Part shown: positions 15,369 through 24,663 of the stretch, in pieces
How the letters are laid out: each line of letters starts with the position of its first letter
Numbering within the stretch: position 1 is the first letter of the stretch
Source of the DNA: an uncultured Lachnospiraceae bacterium
Lineage (GTDB): Bacteria; Bacillota; Clostridia; Lachnospirales; Lachnospiraceae
Direction of reading: 5' to 3'
DNA length: 64,000 nucleotides
NCBI GenBank assembly: GCA_947625015.1
Contig: CANQMR010000004.1
Coordinates: 62,001-126,000, forward strand
Position numbers and translations under genes: made by a program
Notes under the pieces: generated by a model
Database searches by the model: none
Seen by the model: only the letters and a program-made list of their open reading frames with translations
What the model was told of the DNA's origin: nothing

Positions 15369-16535
15369 ATGATGAAAAAGGTATGGCCGGCAATGGTTTG
15401 CGCTTTATTGTTATTGTGGAATATGGGAATTGAGGCCAAAGCTCAGGAATATGTGGATTCTTATTATGAAGAATTTTATGACAATCTGGATATGGACAGC
15501 ATAGAGGACAAACTGGCAGACATTGGGGATGCTTATGGGGAGACGGAAGAAATCTCTTTTTCTGAAATTTTTCAATTACTGATGAATGGCGAGGTCGAGG
15601 AGGCTGTGTCAAAAGCGGCGGATGGTTTTTTTGATGGAATTTCCGGAGAGATTGTGGAAAACCGGGAGTTGATTATCCGATTAACCGTCCTGGTTTTAAT
15701 TGCAGCCATTTTTAATAATTATTCATCTATTTTAAAGGCAAGCTACATTGGAGACCAGGGATTTTATATTACATATCTGATGATTGCCGCTTTGCTGATC
15801 CGATCTTTTACTTTGGTTTATGGTATGGCGGAAGACACGATCTATTATATTGGGGAAATTATGCAGTGTATGCTGCCCGCCTTTTATATGTCGATTATTC
15901 TGTGCAGCGGACTTACCACCTCTCATATGGTGAATACGATGTTTTTATGGATGCTGTCTCTTGTGGAAAAATTATTAATTAACGTAATATTGCCGGGAAT
16001 AAGGATTTATTTTCTCATTGTCCTGCTTAACCAGATAAATATAAAGGACAGGTTTTCAAAACTTGCCGGATTGCTAAAGCAGGGGTTACTGTTTCTGCTT
16101 AAGGGTATGGTGACGGGAATTATTGGACTGAATATGATGAAGAGTATGTTAGTACCTGTCTATGATAATGCGAAATACAATGTTCTGCAAAAAGGGCTGT
16201 CCATTCTGCCCGGAGGCGCTTCCTTATCCGGACTTAGCACAATTTTACTGGGGGCGGGGGTACTGATTAAAAATAGTATAGGCGTGGCGGCGGTAATAAT
16301 TTTAATCGTATTAGGCAGCGTTCCCCTGATTAAGATGTTTTGCTTTTATATCGTGTATAGGATTATACTGGCGCTGGTTCAGCCAATCAGCGACAGCAGG
16401 ATTCTGGCAGGAATCCAGGGGGCGGCGGACGGTACCGGGATTTTACTCCGGGCGGCCGCCACGTCAATTATTTTGTTTATCCTTTCTATCGCCATTGTAA
16501 TTTTGACGACCAATGTTAAATTGTACGCTGGGTAA
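15369..16535 (+). CDS. spoIIIAE: Stage III sporulation protein AE
   Basis: This 388-residue protein has an N-terminal signal peptide (WPAMVCALLLLWNMGIEAKAQE), an extracytoplasmic acidic region, and then about seven to eight membrane helices. Family motifs are ISGEIVENRELIIRLTVLVLIAAIFNNYS, KGMVTGIIGLNMMKSM and ILPGGASLSGLSTILLGAGVLIKNSIG. It is the largest membrane subunit of the SpoIIIA complex. The two adjacent ATG codons at 15369 and 15372 are equivalent candidates behind GGAAGG. Confidence 0.94.
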   Translation: MMKKVWPAMVCALLLLWNMGIEAKAQEYVDSYYEEFYDNLDMDSIEDKLADIGDAYGETEEISFSEIFQLLMNGEVEEAVSKAADGFFDGISGEIVENRELIIRLTVLVLIAAIFNNYSSILKASYIGDQGFYITYLMIAALLIRSFTLVYGMAEDTIYYIGEIMQCMLPAFYMSIILCSGLTTSHMVNTMFLWMLSLVEKLLINVILPGIRIYFLIVLLNQINIKDRFSKLAGLLKQGLLFLLKGMVTGIIGLNMMKSMLVPVYDNAKYNVLQKGLSILPGGASLSGLSTILLGAGVLIKNSIGVAAVIILIVLGSVPLIKMFCFYIVYRIILALVQPISDSRILAGIQGAADGTGILLRAAATSIILFILSIAIVILTTNVKLYAG

Positions 16536-16547
16536 AGGAGTGTTTTT

Positions 16548-17012
16548 ATGGAATGGATTTTTTCATGGGTAAAAAGCGGTTTGCTTTTTGGTATATTTGC
16601 ATCGGTTATTTTGATGCTATGTCCCAACAAGGCGTATCAAAAACATATTGGATTAATTGTGGGCATGTTATTTATTCTGGTTATGCTGCATCCGCTGATG
16701 GAACTGTTTCAGGTAGATAGTAATGCCTACGTATCTTATATCCGGAATTTTTTGATGTTAGAGACAGGCGAAGGGGAGATTACAGATTCGGATTTAGAAC
16801 TTTATGAGGAAGCGATTGGCATACAGCTTACGGCTAATTTAAAAGAGGCGGGATATCCGGTGAAAAGGATTGGCGCAAGAGCCGAACCTACCGGGGAAAT
16901 GGAAGAGATTACTATTGTTTTTGAAGGTGAAGTTAAGTCTTTGGGCGCAATAGAACAATATTTAAAGAATCTGTTTGGGGAGGAGGTGGTAATCAGCTAT
17001 GCATATCGGTAA
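16548..17012 (+). CDS. spoIIIAF: Stage III sporulation protein AF
   Basis: This 154-residue protein has two N-terminal membrane helices (SGLLFGIFASVILMLC; HIGLIVGMLFILVMLHPLMELF) and a C-terminal soluble domain with the ring-building fold known from SpoIIIAF/AG. The ATG follows AAAGGAG. Its end overlaps spoIIIAG by 14 nt, so translation is coupled. Confidence 0.93.
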   Translation: MEWIFSWVKSGLLFGIFASVILMLCPNKAYQKHIGLIVGMLFILVMLHPLMELFQVDSNAYVSYIRNFLMLETGEGEITDSDLELYEEAIGIQLTANLKEAGYPVKRIGARAEPTGEMEEITIVFEGEVKSLGAIEQYLKNLFGEEVVISYAYR

Positions 17013-17580
17013 TCTGTTTAAGTTATCTGCGGAGAAAAAAGAAAAGGCGGTAATTTTGTTTTTGCTGGGCGTATTTTTTCTGCTGATTGCAACGCCAATT
17101 TCCGATCTTTCCGGCAAGAGCGAAAAGCAGAATAAAAAAAACAATGCGCCTGTAGAAGATAAAACTGTGGAAACAGATAAAAAAGATGCATATATTGATT
17201 GGCTGGAGAATAAGTTAGAACAAACTATTGGAGGTATGGAGGGCGCAGGAAAGGTTTTGGTCATGATCACATTAAAGGATAACGGGGAAAAGATTTTAGA
17301 CAAGAACCAGCCTTATGAGAGCGAATCTTTAAAAACTCAGGAGGAGGGAAAAGCGTCTGAAGAGACCACAATCCGGAGTGACCAGGAAACTGTCTTGATT
17401 GAAGAAGGAGGGGATACGGCGCCCGTCGTCGTACAGGAACTTTATCCCGATATACAGGGGGTTTTGGTCGTATGCGAAGGGGGCGACAATTCTGAACTTG
17501 CCCTTCATATTAAAGAGGCAGTAATGGCATTATTTTCAATCGATGCCCATAAAATAGTAGTATGTAAATTGCAACAGTAA
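16999..17580 (+). CDS. spoIIIAG: Stage III sporulation protein AG
   Basis: This 193-residue protein has one membrane helix (AVILFLLGVFFLLIATPI), a Lys/Asp-rich linker, and the family core LENKLEQTIGGMEGAGKVLVMITLKDNGEKIL and GVLVVCEGGDNSELALHIKEAVMALFSIDAHKIVVCK. SpoIIIAG forms a large ring in the space between the two membranes in Bacillus. Its first 14 nt overlap spoIIIAF. Confidence 0.94.
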   Translation: MHIGNLFKLSAEKKEKAVILFLLGVFFLLIATPISDLSGKSEKQNKKNNAPVEDKTVETDKKDAYIDWLENKLEQTIGGMEGAGKVLVMITLKDNGEKILDKNQPYESESLKTQEEGKASEETTIRSDQETVLIEEGGDTAPVVVQELYPDIQGVLVVCEGGDNSELALHIKEAVMALFSIDAHKIVVCKLQQ

Positions 17581-17607
17581 TGCAAAAAGCAGAAAGCGAG
17601 GAGTTTT

Positions 17608-18360
17608 ATGAAAAAACTATTCAAAAAAAATCAAGTGATTATTACTGCATTGGCAATCATGATTGCAGTGGCTGGATATCTGAATTTTACCAGTGACAAG
17701 CAGGTATTGAACACTTCTGTGGAAGACATGGAAAGTGAAGGCGCAAGCGGTAATTCAGATGACGCGGCGGTAAGCGCGGCTGTAGAGGACACCATAGAAG
17801 GACAGGAATTAGCTCTTGAAGACGTTCAGCCGGAACAGACGGCAGAGGTTAACGGGGAAGCGGCAGGTACGGATGTAGCTGAAAATGCAGAAAATGCGGT
17901 ACAGACAGAAGAACCGGGCGAAGCCGGCACTGATCTTGCACAGGCCAGCCTGGACGAAAATGGAGAACCCATAGACGCAGAAAAGGTAGGGGAAACGGTG
18001 CTGACCAATGCTTCCGTCTCCTTGTCTCAGGCAAAACTTAACCGGGAGCAGACCCGTTCTAAAGCAAAAGAAATGCTTTTAGAGATTATCAATAACGAAA
18101 GCCTTTCTGAGGACGCCAAAAAAGACGCTATTAACGAAATGCTCTCCATGACAGAGCGCATGGAGAAGGAGACCTCCGCAGAAACCCAGCTTACGGCTAA
18201 AGGTTTTCCTGATTCCATTGTCAGCATATCCGATGACAGCGTGGACGTCACCTTAAGCATTCCGGAACTTACGGATACGCAGCGCACCCAGATTGAAGAT
18301 ATTATCATGCGCAAGACCGGCTGCGAATTAAGCCAGATTGTGATTACCACCGCCAACTAA
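17608..18360 (+). CDS. spoIIIAH: Stage III sporulation protein AH
   Basis: This 250-residue protein has an N-terminal membrane anchor (QVIITALAIMIAVAGYLNF), a long acidic Ala/Glu-rich linker (residues ~35-135), and the C-terminal YscJ/FliF-like domain (LNREQTRSKAKEMLLEIINNESLSEDAKKDAINEM...EMLLS-type region to the end). In Bacillus it crosses to the forespore protein SpoIIQ to form the channel; SpoIIQ is not in the window. Last gene of the operon, with the start behind AGCGAGGAG. Confidence 0.94.
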   Translation: MKKLFKKNQVIITALAIMIAVAGYLNFTSDKQVLNTSVEDMESEGASGNSDDAAVSAAVEDTIEGQELALEDVQPEQTAEVNGEAAGTDVAENAENAVQTEEPGEAGTDLAQASLDENGEPIDAEKVGETVLTNASVSLSQAKLNREQTRSKAKEMLLEIINNESLSEDAKKDAINEMLSMTERMEKETSAETQLTAKGFPDSIVSISDDSVDVTLSIPELTDTQRTQIEDIIMRKTGCELSQIVITTAN

Positions 18361-18388
18361 ACATAACCGTTCTAAGAAACCCTGCCGC

Positions 18389-18410
18389 ATACGCTTGCGT
18401 ATATTTTATT
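18389..18410 (+). terminator. Possible weak terminator after spoIIIAH
   Basis: A short 5-bp hairpin (ATACG, loop CTTG, CGTAT) is followed by ATTTTATT. It is in the right place to end the spoIIIA operon, but the stem is short. Confidence 0.4.
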
Positions 18411-18470
18411 GCACACACTGATGAAGGACGCGCACCGGGAAGAGGAATGTTAAAGTTTTTTGTAAAAAGA

Positions 18471-18500
18471 TTGCAAAATAACATGTATATTTGGTATACT
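18471..18500 (+). promoter_or_regulatory. Sigma-A-type promoter of the Asp23/Gls24 gene
   Basis: TTGCAA (18471-18476) and TATACT (18495-18500) are separated by 18 bp and lie about 50 bp upstream of the Asp23-family gene. Confidence 0.6.
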
Positions 18501-18552
18501 ATAATACGTATGATTTATTTGTTGATCACGAAGTGGAGAAGGAGGAGTGGAT

Positions 18553-18954
18553 ATGGCGGCAGATGTTCAAAGCAGCGGTAACTATAATATAAAGGAGACC
18601 GGCGCGCTTGGTGATATTCAGATTGCAGACGAGGTAATTGCAATCATTGCCGGATTAGCAGCGACAGAAGTTGATGGCGTTGCCAAGATGTATGGCAATA
18701 TTCCGAATGAACTGGTAAGCAGACTGGGAATGAAGAATCTTTCAAAAGGGGTTAAGGTATTTGTTACGCCGGGCAATGTAAAGGTAGATTTATCTCTGGA
18801 ACTGAAATATGGTTACAGCGTAATGGAAGTATCTAAAGAGGTTCAGGAGAAAGTAAAACAGGCAATCGAGACGATGACCGGATTGGAAGTATCAGAGATA
18901 CGGGTAAGAATTGCAGGGGTGGCAATCGATAAGGAAGAGAAAGTAAAGGCATAA
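18553..18954 (+). CDS. Asp23/Gls24 family protein (YqhY-type)
   Basis: This 133-residue protein starts at ATG 18553, 7 nt after AGGAGG; a GTG two codons earlier is too close to that site. The sequence has the Asp23 core: GDIQIADEVIAIIAGLAATEVDGVAKM, VKVFVTPGNVKVDLSLELKYGYSVMEV, VQEKVKQAIETMTGLEVSEIRVRIAGV. In Bacillus the orthologue yqhY sits at the same place before nusB, next to the acetyl-CoA carboxylase genes, and has been tied to control of fatty-acid synthesis; accB and accC are absent here. Its own promoter and terminator make it a single-gene unit. Confidence 0.9.
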   Translation: MAADVQSSGNYNIKETGALGDIQIADEVIAIIAGLAATEVDGVAKMYGNIPNELVSRLGMKNLSKGVKVFVTPGNVKVDLSLELKYGYSVMEVSKEVQEKVKQAIETMTGLEVSEIRVRIAGVAIDKEEKVKA

Positions 18955-18964
18955 TGCGGATTTG

Positions 18965-19011
18965 ATAAGGCTGCTTTGGCACATATTCCATATGGCTGAA
19001 AGCAGCCTTAT
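18965..19011 (+). terminator. Rho-independent terminator after the Asp23-family gene
   Basis: A perfect 13-bp stem (ATAAGGCTGCTTT at 18965-18977 with AAAGCAGCCTTAT at 18999-19011) encloses a 21-nt loop. The trailing sequence is only moderately T-rich. Confidence 0.75.
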
Positions 19012-19111
19012 TCCTGTTATACAATGATTATTGGGATTTTTGCGTTGTTTTTGCAAACATTTTGGCATTAGGGGAATTTGGATTTAGATACGGCTAGAGA
19101 GAGGAAAAATT

Positions 19112-19522
19112 ATGTTAAAAAGTAAAATACGCGAGGAAGTGTTTAAGATTTTATTTCGGCAGCCTTTTATGGAAGAAGGAGAAATGGAAGAGCAGATTGC
19201 ATATTCCATGGAGGAGCTGTCAGGAAAAAGTCAGGAGAATCAGGAATATATTCGCAATAAAGTCAACGAAATATTGAAAGAAATTGTTGATATAGATGAC
19301 AAGATCGCACAAAACTGTGAAGGCTGGAGCCTGAATCGGATCGGCAGGGCAGAGATTACAATTATGCGGATTGCAGTTTATGAGATGATATTTGAAGATG
19401 AGATACCCGATAAAGTAGCCATTAATGAAGCGTTAGAACTTAGTAAACTTTATTGTGACGACGGAGCCAGAAGTTTTATTAATGCGGTGCTTGGTAAGGT
19501 GGAAATGAGCCTGAAAGGATAA
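19112..19522 (+). CDS. nusB: Transcription antitermination factor NusB
   Basis: This 136-residue all-helical RNA-binding protein acts with NusE (ribosomal S10) in rRNA antitermination. Family signatures are REEVFKILFRQPFM, GWSLNRIGRAEITIMRIAVYEMIFEDEIPDKVAINEALELSK and DGARSFINAVLGKV. The start follows GAGAGGAA. It is 2 bp from xseA, in the conserved nusB-xseA-xseB-ispA-dxs order (folD, found between nusB and xseA in Bacillus, is absent). Confidence 0.96.
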   Translation: MLKSKIREEVFKILFRQPFMEEGEMEEQIAYSMEELSGKSQENQEYIRNKVNEILKEIVDIDDKIAQNCEGWSLNRIGRAEITIMRIAVYEMIFEDEIPDKVAINEALELSKLYCDDGARSFINAVLGKVEMSLKG

Positions 19523-19524
19523 TT

Positions 19525-20757
19525 ATGGAGACCATTTATTCTGTTTCACAGATTAATACCTACATAAAGAATATGTTTGCCAATGATTACCTGCTTCGCA
19601 ACGTACAGGTAAAAGGGGAGTTATCCAATGTCAAATATCATTCATCCGGACACATTTATTTTACGCTGAAGGAATCCGGCAGCGTGATTGCCGGAGTAAT
19701 GTTTTCTTCTGCAAGACGCAATGGTCTTGATTTTACCCTGGAAAATGGACAAAGTATTATTATATCCGGCAGCATAGCGGTTTATGAGCGAGATGGTAAA
19801 TATCAGATTTATGCGAGAAGCATACGCAAAGAGGGAGTGGGAAACCTCTATGAGGCATATGAGCGGCTTAAACAAAAGCTGTATGAGGAGGGGCTTTTTG
19901 ATTTTGAGGTAAAAAAAGAGATTCCCCAATTTCCCAAAAAAGTGGGAATTGTGACGGCTAAGACCGGCGCTGCCATTCAGGATATACAAAACATTGCCAG
20001 ACGCCGCAATCCTTTTGTACAGCTCTATCTGTATCCGGCCAGGGTGCAGGGAGAGGGTGCGGCCCAGACCATAGTAAAAGGAATAGAGACTTTGGATAAG
20101 TTGGGGTTAGATACCATAATTATTGGCCGGGGCGGCGGTTCCATTGAGGATTTGTGGGCTTTTAACGAAGAAATTGTGGCAAGGGCCATATATGCGGCCA
20201 ATACGCCGATTATATCGGGCACCGGCCATGAGATAGATAATACGATTGCAGATTATGTTGCGGATTTGCGGGCGCCGACGCCCAGCGCTGCGTGCGAACT
20301 GGCTATACCTGATGTAATGTCATTCCTGCATCAGGCAGTTTTGTATGAAAAAAATCTGAGACAGGCCATGGAAAAGAGATTTGCCGGGAAGGAACAGAGA
20401 CTTGGCATGTTGTCCGCCAGACTGGACAGCCTTTCCCCACAGGCAAAACTTGACAATCAGAAAATATATATGGATACTTTGCAGGACAAACTTTACCAGA
20501 TTATCGTAAAGAAAATGACAGGCGCAAAGCACAGATACGAGCTTTTACTTACCCGCCTGCATAGTTTGAGCCCTACTGCAAAACTGACCGGCGGATTCGG
20601 ATATATCGAACACGAAAATGGAAATGCCATACAGTCGGTTGCGGACGTGAAGGAAAAGGATGCTTTTCTGGTAGTGCTTAGGGACGGTAATTTTTCGGGT
20701 ATGGTAACGAAGGTCAGAAATGAAAAGGAGAGTGGGTATGGCGGCAGAGGAGAGTAA
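19525..20757 (+). CDS. xseA: Exodeoxyribonuclease VII large subunit
   Basis: This 410-residue catalytic subunit of exonuclease VII, which degrades single-stranded DNA, has the N-terminal OB-fold (VSQINTYIKNMFANDYLLRNVQVKGELSN...HIYFTLKE) and the nuclease core with KVGIVTAKTGAAIQDI, IIIGRGGGSIEDLWAFNEE and SGTGHEIDNTIADYVADLRAPTPSAACE. A coiled-coil follows, which in the family binds several XseB copies. It overlaps xseB by 20 nt. Confidence 0.96.
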   Translation: METIYSVSQINTYIKNMFANDYLLRNVQVKGELSNVKYHSSGHIYFTLKESGSVIAGVMFSSARRNGLDFTLENGQSIIISGSIAVYERDGKYQIYARSIRKEGVGNLYEAYERLKQKLYEEGLFDFEVKKEIPQFPKKVGIVTAKTGAAIQDIQNIARRRNPFVQLYLYPARVQGEGAAQTIVKGIETLDKLGLDTIIIGRGGGSIEDLWAFNEEIVARAIYAANTPIISGTGHEIDNTIADYVADLRAPTPSAACELAIPDVMSFLHQAVLYEKNLRQAMEKRFAGKEQRLGMLSARLDSLSPQAKLDNQKIYMDTLQDKLYQIIVKKMTGAKHRYELLLTRLHSLSPTAKLTGGFGYIEHENGNAIQSVADVKEKDAFLVVLRDGNFSGMVTKVRNEKESGYGGRGE

Positions 20758-20986
20758 GATTAAGAAAAAAAAGGAAGCCGGGGAAAAGGAGTTTCATCTT
20801 GAGGAGGCTTTTGGCGAACTGGAAGAGATTATTGCCAGGTTGGAATCGGATCAGATTTCATTGAAGGAATCCATAGCTCTGTATGGACAGGGGGCAAAAT
20901 TAGTATCCCGTTGTAAAGAAGAGCTGACCGGAATTGAAAAAGAAATGATTCTTATTGATGAAAATTTTCATATGGAAGAGGAATAG
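20738..20986 (+). CDS. xseB: Exodeoxyribonuclease VII small subunit
   Basis: This 82-residue partner of XseA has the family helical hairpin FHLEEAFGELEEIIARLESDQISLKESIALYGQGAKLVSRC preceded by a Lys-rich N-terminus. The ATG at 20738 sits 5 nt after AGGAGAG; an ATG at 20720 in frame is less well placed. It overlaps the end of xseA and is 2 bp from ispA. Confidence 0.93.
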   Translation: MAAEESKIKKKKEAGEKEFHLEEAFGELEEIIARLESDQISLKESIALYGQGAKLVSRCKEELTGIEKEMILIDENFHMEEE

Positions 20987-20988
20987 TT

Positions 20989-21945
20989 ATGGATTTTGAA
21001 CAGGAATTGCAGAAAAAGACAGAGATGGTTGAGCATATCATCAAAGAATATATGCCGCGGGAAGCAGCGTTTCAGAAAACAGTGCTGGAGGCTATGGAAT
21101 ACACAATGTCGGCCGGCGGCAAGCGAATCCGTCCGGTGCTTATGATGAGCAGCTACGAGCTTTCAGGCGGACGGGACAAGCTTATAGAACCCTTTATGGC
21201 GGCGATAGAGATGATTCACACCTACTCCCTGATTCATGATGATTTGCCGGCGTTGGACAACGACGATTACCGGAGAGGAAGAAAGACGGCTCATATCGTG
21301 TATGGGGAGGCCATGGCGATTCTTGCGGGGGACAGCCTGTTAAACTACGCCTATGAGACGGCGGTTAAGGCGTTTGCCCTTCTGGAAAGCAAATATGCTG
21401 CATCGGGTGCAGGGTTATCAGACCGGGGAGCAGAAGAATTAAGAAATGAGTTAAGTGAGCGAAAGCATGTGGAGCAGGCTTTGGCAATCCTTGCGGCAAA
21501 GCCCGGCATTTACGGCATGATTGGCGGACAGGTGGCGGATGTGGAGCTGACCGGCTCCGTACTGAATGAGGAGCAGCTTACCTTTATCTACGAAAATAAG
21601 ACGGGCGCTTTAATTGAAGCTTCCATGCTCATTGGGGGAATCTTAGCGGGGGCAGATGAAAGCGCCATTGAAAAGCTCCAAAAAGTGGCGTATAATATTG
21701 GAATGGCATTTCAGATACAGGACGACATTTTAGATGAGACGGCAACCTTTGAGGAATTGGGAAAACCGATTCACAGTGATGAAAAGAATGAAAAGGTTAC
21801 CTATGTGACGCTGCATGGCATAGACGCGTCCAAAAAGGAGGCAGAACGCCTGTCAAAGGAGGCGGTGAGCCTGCTTAACTCCTTTGGACCGGATGCGGAA
21901 TTTTTGACAGAGCTTACCGAATATCTCATACATAGAAAGAATTAG
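20989..21945 (+). CDS. ispA: Farnesyl-diphosphate-type polyprenyl synthase
   Basis: This 318-residue trans-prenyltransferase builds farnesyl diphosphate from IPP and DMAPP. The first aspartate-rich motif is IHDDLPALDNDDYRRG and the second QIQDDILDETATFEELGK; SAGGKRIRPVL and LIEASMLIGGILAG are also intact. It is about 20 residues longer than the usual ~295, because of an inserted hydrophilic loop around residues 130-160 (ASGAGLSDRGAEELRNEL). Product length is predicted, not proven. It precedes dxs, which supplies the MEP pathway. Confidence 0.94.
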   Translation: MDFEQELQKKTEMVEHIIKEYMPREAAFQKTVLEAMEYTMSAGGKRIRPVLMMSSYELSGGRDKLIEPFMAAIEMIHTYSLIHDDLPALDNDDYRRGRKTAHIVYGEAMAILAGDSLLNYAYETAVKAFALLESKYAASGAGLSDRGAEELRNELSERKHVEQALAILAAKPGIYGMIGGQVADVELTGSVLNEEQLTFIYENKTGALIEASMLIGGILAGADESAIEKLQKVAYNIGMAFQIQDDILDETATFEELGKPIHSDEKNEKVTYVTLHGIDASKKEAERLSKEAVSLLNSFGPDAEFLTELTEYLIHRKN

Positions 21946-21963
21946 AAAAGGCTTGGAATCAGG

Positions 21964-23826
21964 ATGAAACGATTAGATAAGATTAAGGAACCCAACGACA
22001 TCAAACAATTTGAAGATGAGGAACTAGAGCCGTTAGCGGAGGAGATCCGCACATTTTTATTGGAGCATGTCTCTAAGACGGGCGGGCATTTAGCCTCTAA
22101 TCTTGGCTGCGTGGAGCTTACCATGGCGCTGCATCTTGCGTTAAACCTCCCGGAGGATAAGATTATCTGGGATGTGGGGCATCAGAGCTACACGCATAAG
22201 ATTCTGACCGGAAGAAAGGAGCAGTTTGACACCCTGCGCCAGTTTGGGGGAATGAGCGGTTTCCCGAAAGGGGTGGAGAGCGAGACGGATATTTTCGATA
22301 CGGGACACAGTTCCACCTCCATATCCGCGGCAATCGGCATGGCGGAGGCCAACGAGCTGGAGAATATTAAGGGAACGGTCGTTGCGGTAATCGGGGACGG
22401 CTCCTTTACCGGCGGGCTGACCTATGAGGCCCTTAACAATCTGGCCAGATTAAAGAGCAGCTGCATGATTGTATTAAATGACAACGAGATGTCCATTGAT
22501 GAAAATGTGGGCGGCATGTCTAATTATCTCAACAAGATTCGTGTGGGACAGGCTTACAATGAAGTGAAGTCCAGCGTGGAAAAGGGATTGATGAATATTC
22601 CTGCCATTGGCGAGGGAATTGCCAAAGCGGTGAAACGCGGTAAGGACAGTATCAAGGGACTGCTGGTTCCGGGCATGTTCTTTGAGGATCTGGGCATCAC
22701 CTATATCGGTCCGATTGACGGACATAATATTCTCAAGATGGTGGAGACCTTTCAGGCGGCAATCCGGCTGAAGCGCCCTGTGGTGGTGCATGTAAAGACC
22801 GTAAAGGGGAAGGGGTACCGCTATGCGGAACGGCATCCCCAGCATTTTCATGGCGTGGAGCCCTTTGACTTAAAGACGGGAAAGCCTTTGTTAAAAAAAG
22901 AAAAGATGAGCAATACGGATGTGTTCGGGAAAAAGCTGTTAGCGCTTGGCGGAGAGTATCCCAAGCTGGTGGCAATCACTGCCGCCATGGCTTCCGGAAC
23001 CGGTTTGGAGCGGTTTGCCAATGTATATCCCAAACGCTTTTTTGACGTGGGAATTGCGGAGCAGCATGCAGTTACCTTTGCGGCAGGTCTTGCCAAAGCG
23101 GGAATGGTGCCGGTCGTGGCGGTCTATTCATCATTTCTGCAAAGGGCTTATGACCAGATTTTACATGATGTCTGCCTGCAAAAGCTCCATGTGATATTTG
23201 CCATTGACCGTTCCGGTCTGGTAGGGCAGGATGGCGCCACCCACCAGGGAATTTTCGATACGGCGTACCTGACGCAGATTCCCAATATGACGGTGTTCGC
23301 CCCGAAGAACCGGTATGAGCTTAGTCTATCGATGGATTACGCCATGGAATTTGACGGCCCCATTGCAGTTAAGTACAGCCGGGGAACGGCTTTCGACGGG
23401 CTGAAGGAGCAGTTAGCGCCCATAGAATACGGGAAAAGCGAAGTTTTATTTGAAGGAGAAAAGGTTGCCTTAATTGCGGTGGGAAATATGGTGGAGACCG
23501 CCGCTTATGTGCATGACAGGCTTTTGGAAAAAGGAGAGAAGATTACGCTGGTCAATGCCCGGTTTGTGAAGCCTTTGGATGAAGACCTTTTACGAAAACT
23601 TTCGGAGCGTCATTCGGCCGTCATCACCTTAGAGGAGCATGTCAGCGGAGGGGGATACGGACAGGCTGTGTCCGCATTTTATATGCAAAACGATATTCGG
23701 GATATCCGGGTACATAACTTAAATGTGGGAGACGCTTTTGTGGAGCATGGAACCGTAGCCCAGTTGAGAAAGATGTTAGGCATTGATGCAGACGGGGTAT
23801 TAGAGACAGTGGAGCGGTATTTATGA
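21964..23826 (+). CDS. dxs: 1-deoxy-D-xylulose-5-phosphate synthase
   Basis: This 620-residue TPP enzyme makes DXP from pyruvate and glyceraldehyde-3-phosphate, the first step of the MEP isoprenoid pathway. Signatures are GGHLASNLGCVELTMALH, DVGHQSYTHKILTGR, the TPP motif GDGSFTGGLTYEALNN, GIAEQHAVTFAAGLA and DRSGLVGQDGATHQGIFD. The length is typical. The stop overlaps the start of tlyA by 4 nt. Confidence 0.97.
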   Translation: MKRLDKIKEPNDIKQFEDEELEPLAEEIRTFLLEHVSKTGGHLASNLGCVELTMALHLALNLPEDKIIWDVGHQSYTHKILTGRKEQFDTLRQFGGMSGFPKGVESETDIFDTGHSSTSISAAIGMAEANELENIKGTVVAVIGDGSFTGGLTYEALNNLARLKSSCMIVLNDNEMSIDENVGGMSNYLNKIRVGQAYNEVKSSVEKGLMNIPAIGEGIAKAVKRGKDSIKGLLVPGMFFEDLGITYIGPIDGHNILKMVETFQAAIRLKRPVVVHVKTVKGKGYRYAERHPQHFHGVEPFDLKTGKPLLKKEKMSNTDVFGKKLLALGGEYPKLVAITAAMASGTGLERFANVYPKRFFDVGIAEQHAVTFAAGLAKAGMVPVVAVYSSFLQRAYDQILHDVCLQKLHVIFAIDRSGLVGQDGATHQGIFDTAYLTQIPNMTVFAPKNRYELSLSMDYAMEFDGPIAVKYSRGTAFDGLKEQLAPIEYGKSEVLFEGEKVALIAVGNMVETAAYVHDRLLEKGEKITLVNARFVKPLDEDLLRKLSERHSAVITLEEHVSGGGYGQAVSAFYMQNDIRDIRVHNLNVGDAFVEHGTVAQLRKMLGIDADGVLETVERYL

Positions 23827-24626
23827 AGGAACGGTTAGATGTGCTTTTGGTAAGCAGGGGGCTTGCCCCTTCCAGAGAAAAAGCAAAGGCGATTATCATG
23901 TCCGGAATTGTCTATGTGGACGGACAAAAAGAGGACAAGGCGGGCGCGTCCTTTGAGGATAAAGTGCAGATTGAGGTAAAGGGAAATCCCCTTCCCTATG
24001 TCAGCCGGGGCGGCCTGAAGCTGGAAAAGGCGATGTCATGCTTTTTCCTTGATTTGACCAATCAGGTGTGCATGGATGTAGGCGCTTCTACCGGGGGATT
24101 TACAGACTGTATGCTGCAAAACGGAGCGGCAAAGGTCTACTCTGTAGATGTGGGATATGGGCAGTTAGACTGGAAGCTGCGGCAGGATGAGCGGGTGATA
24201 TGCATGGAAAAGACCAATATCCGCTATGTGACGCCGCAGGATATAGCGGAGCCGCCCTCCTTTGTTTCCATTGATGTGTCCTTTATTTCTTTAACAAAGG
24301 TGTTAGAGCCGGTAAAAAATCTGATGACAAAAGAGGGGAGGCTTGTCTGCCTGATTAAACCCCAGTTTGAGGCGGGCAGGGAAAAGGTAGGAAAAAAGGG
24401 CGTGGTCAGGGACCGGCAGGTGCACAGGGAGGTAATTGAAAGGGTAATCGATTATGCAAGGTCCATAGAACTGACTCCCTTAGGCTTGGAATTTTCCCCG
24501 GTTAAGGGGCCGGAGGGCAATATTGAGTATCTGCTCTATCTGACTAAGAATCCGGCGGACCGGGCGAAAGATATTCAGGCAGACGCAGTTGTCGAGGCGT
24601 CCCACAAGGCGTTAGACCGCAGTTAG
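23823..24626 (+). CDS. tlyA: TlyA-family rRNA 2'-O-methyltransferase (YqxC type)
   Basis: This 267-residue protein has an N-terminal S4 RNA-binding domain (ERLDVLLVSRGLAPSREKAKAIIMSGIVYVDG) and an FtsJ-like SAM domain (VSRGGLKLEKAM, MDVGASTGGFTDCMLQNGA, SIDVSFISLTKVLEPV, CLIKPQFEAGREKVGKKGVV). In mycobacteria TlyA methylates 16S and 23S rRNA; in Clostridia the target is not established. It is translationally coupled to dxs and followed by nadK, in the conserved order. Confidence 0.92.
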   Translation: MKERLDVLLVSRGLAPSREKAKAIIMSGIVYVDGQKEDKAGASFEDKVQIEVKGNPLPYVSRGGLKLEKAMSCFFLDLTNQVCMDVGASTGGFTDCMLQNGAAKVYSVDVGYGQLDWKLRQDERVICMEKTNIRYVTPQDIAEPPSFVSIDVSFISLTKVLEPVKNLMTKEGRLVCLIKPQFEAGREKVGKKGVVRDRQVHREVIERVIDYARSIELTPLGLEFSPVKGPEGNIEYLLYLTKNPADRAKDIQADAVVEASHKALDRS

Positions 24627-24663
24627 GCGACCTGTGGTGCTTGTGCGGCCAGGAGGTGATGGA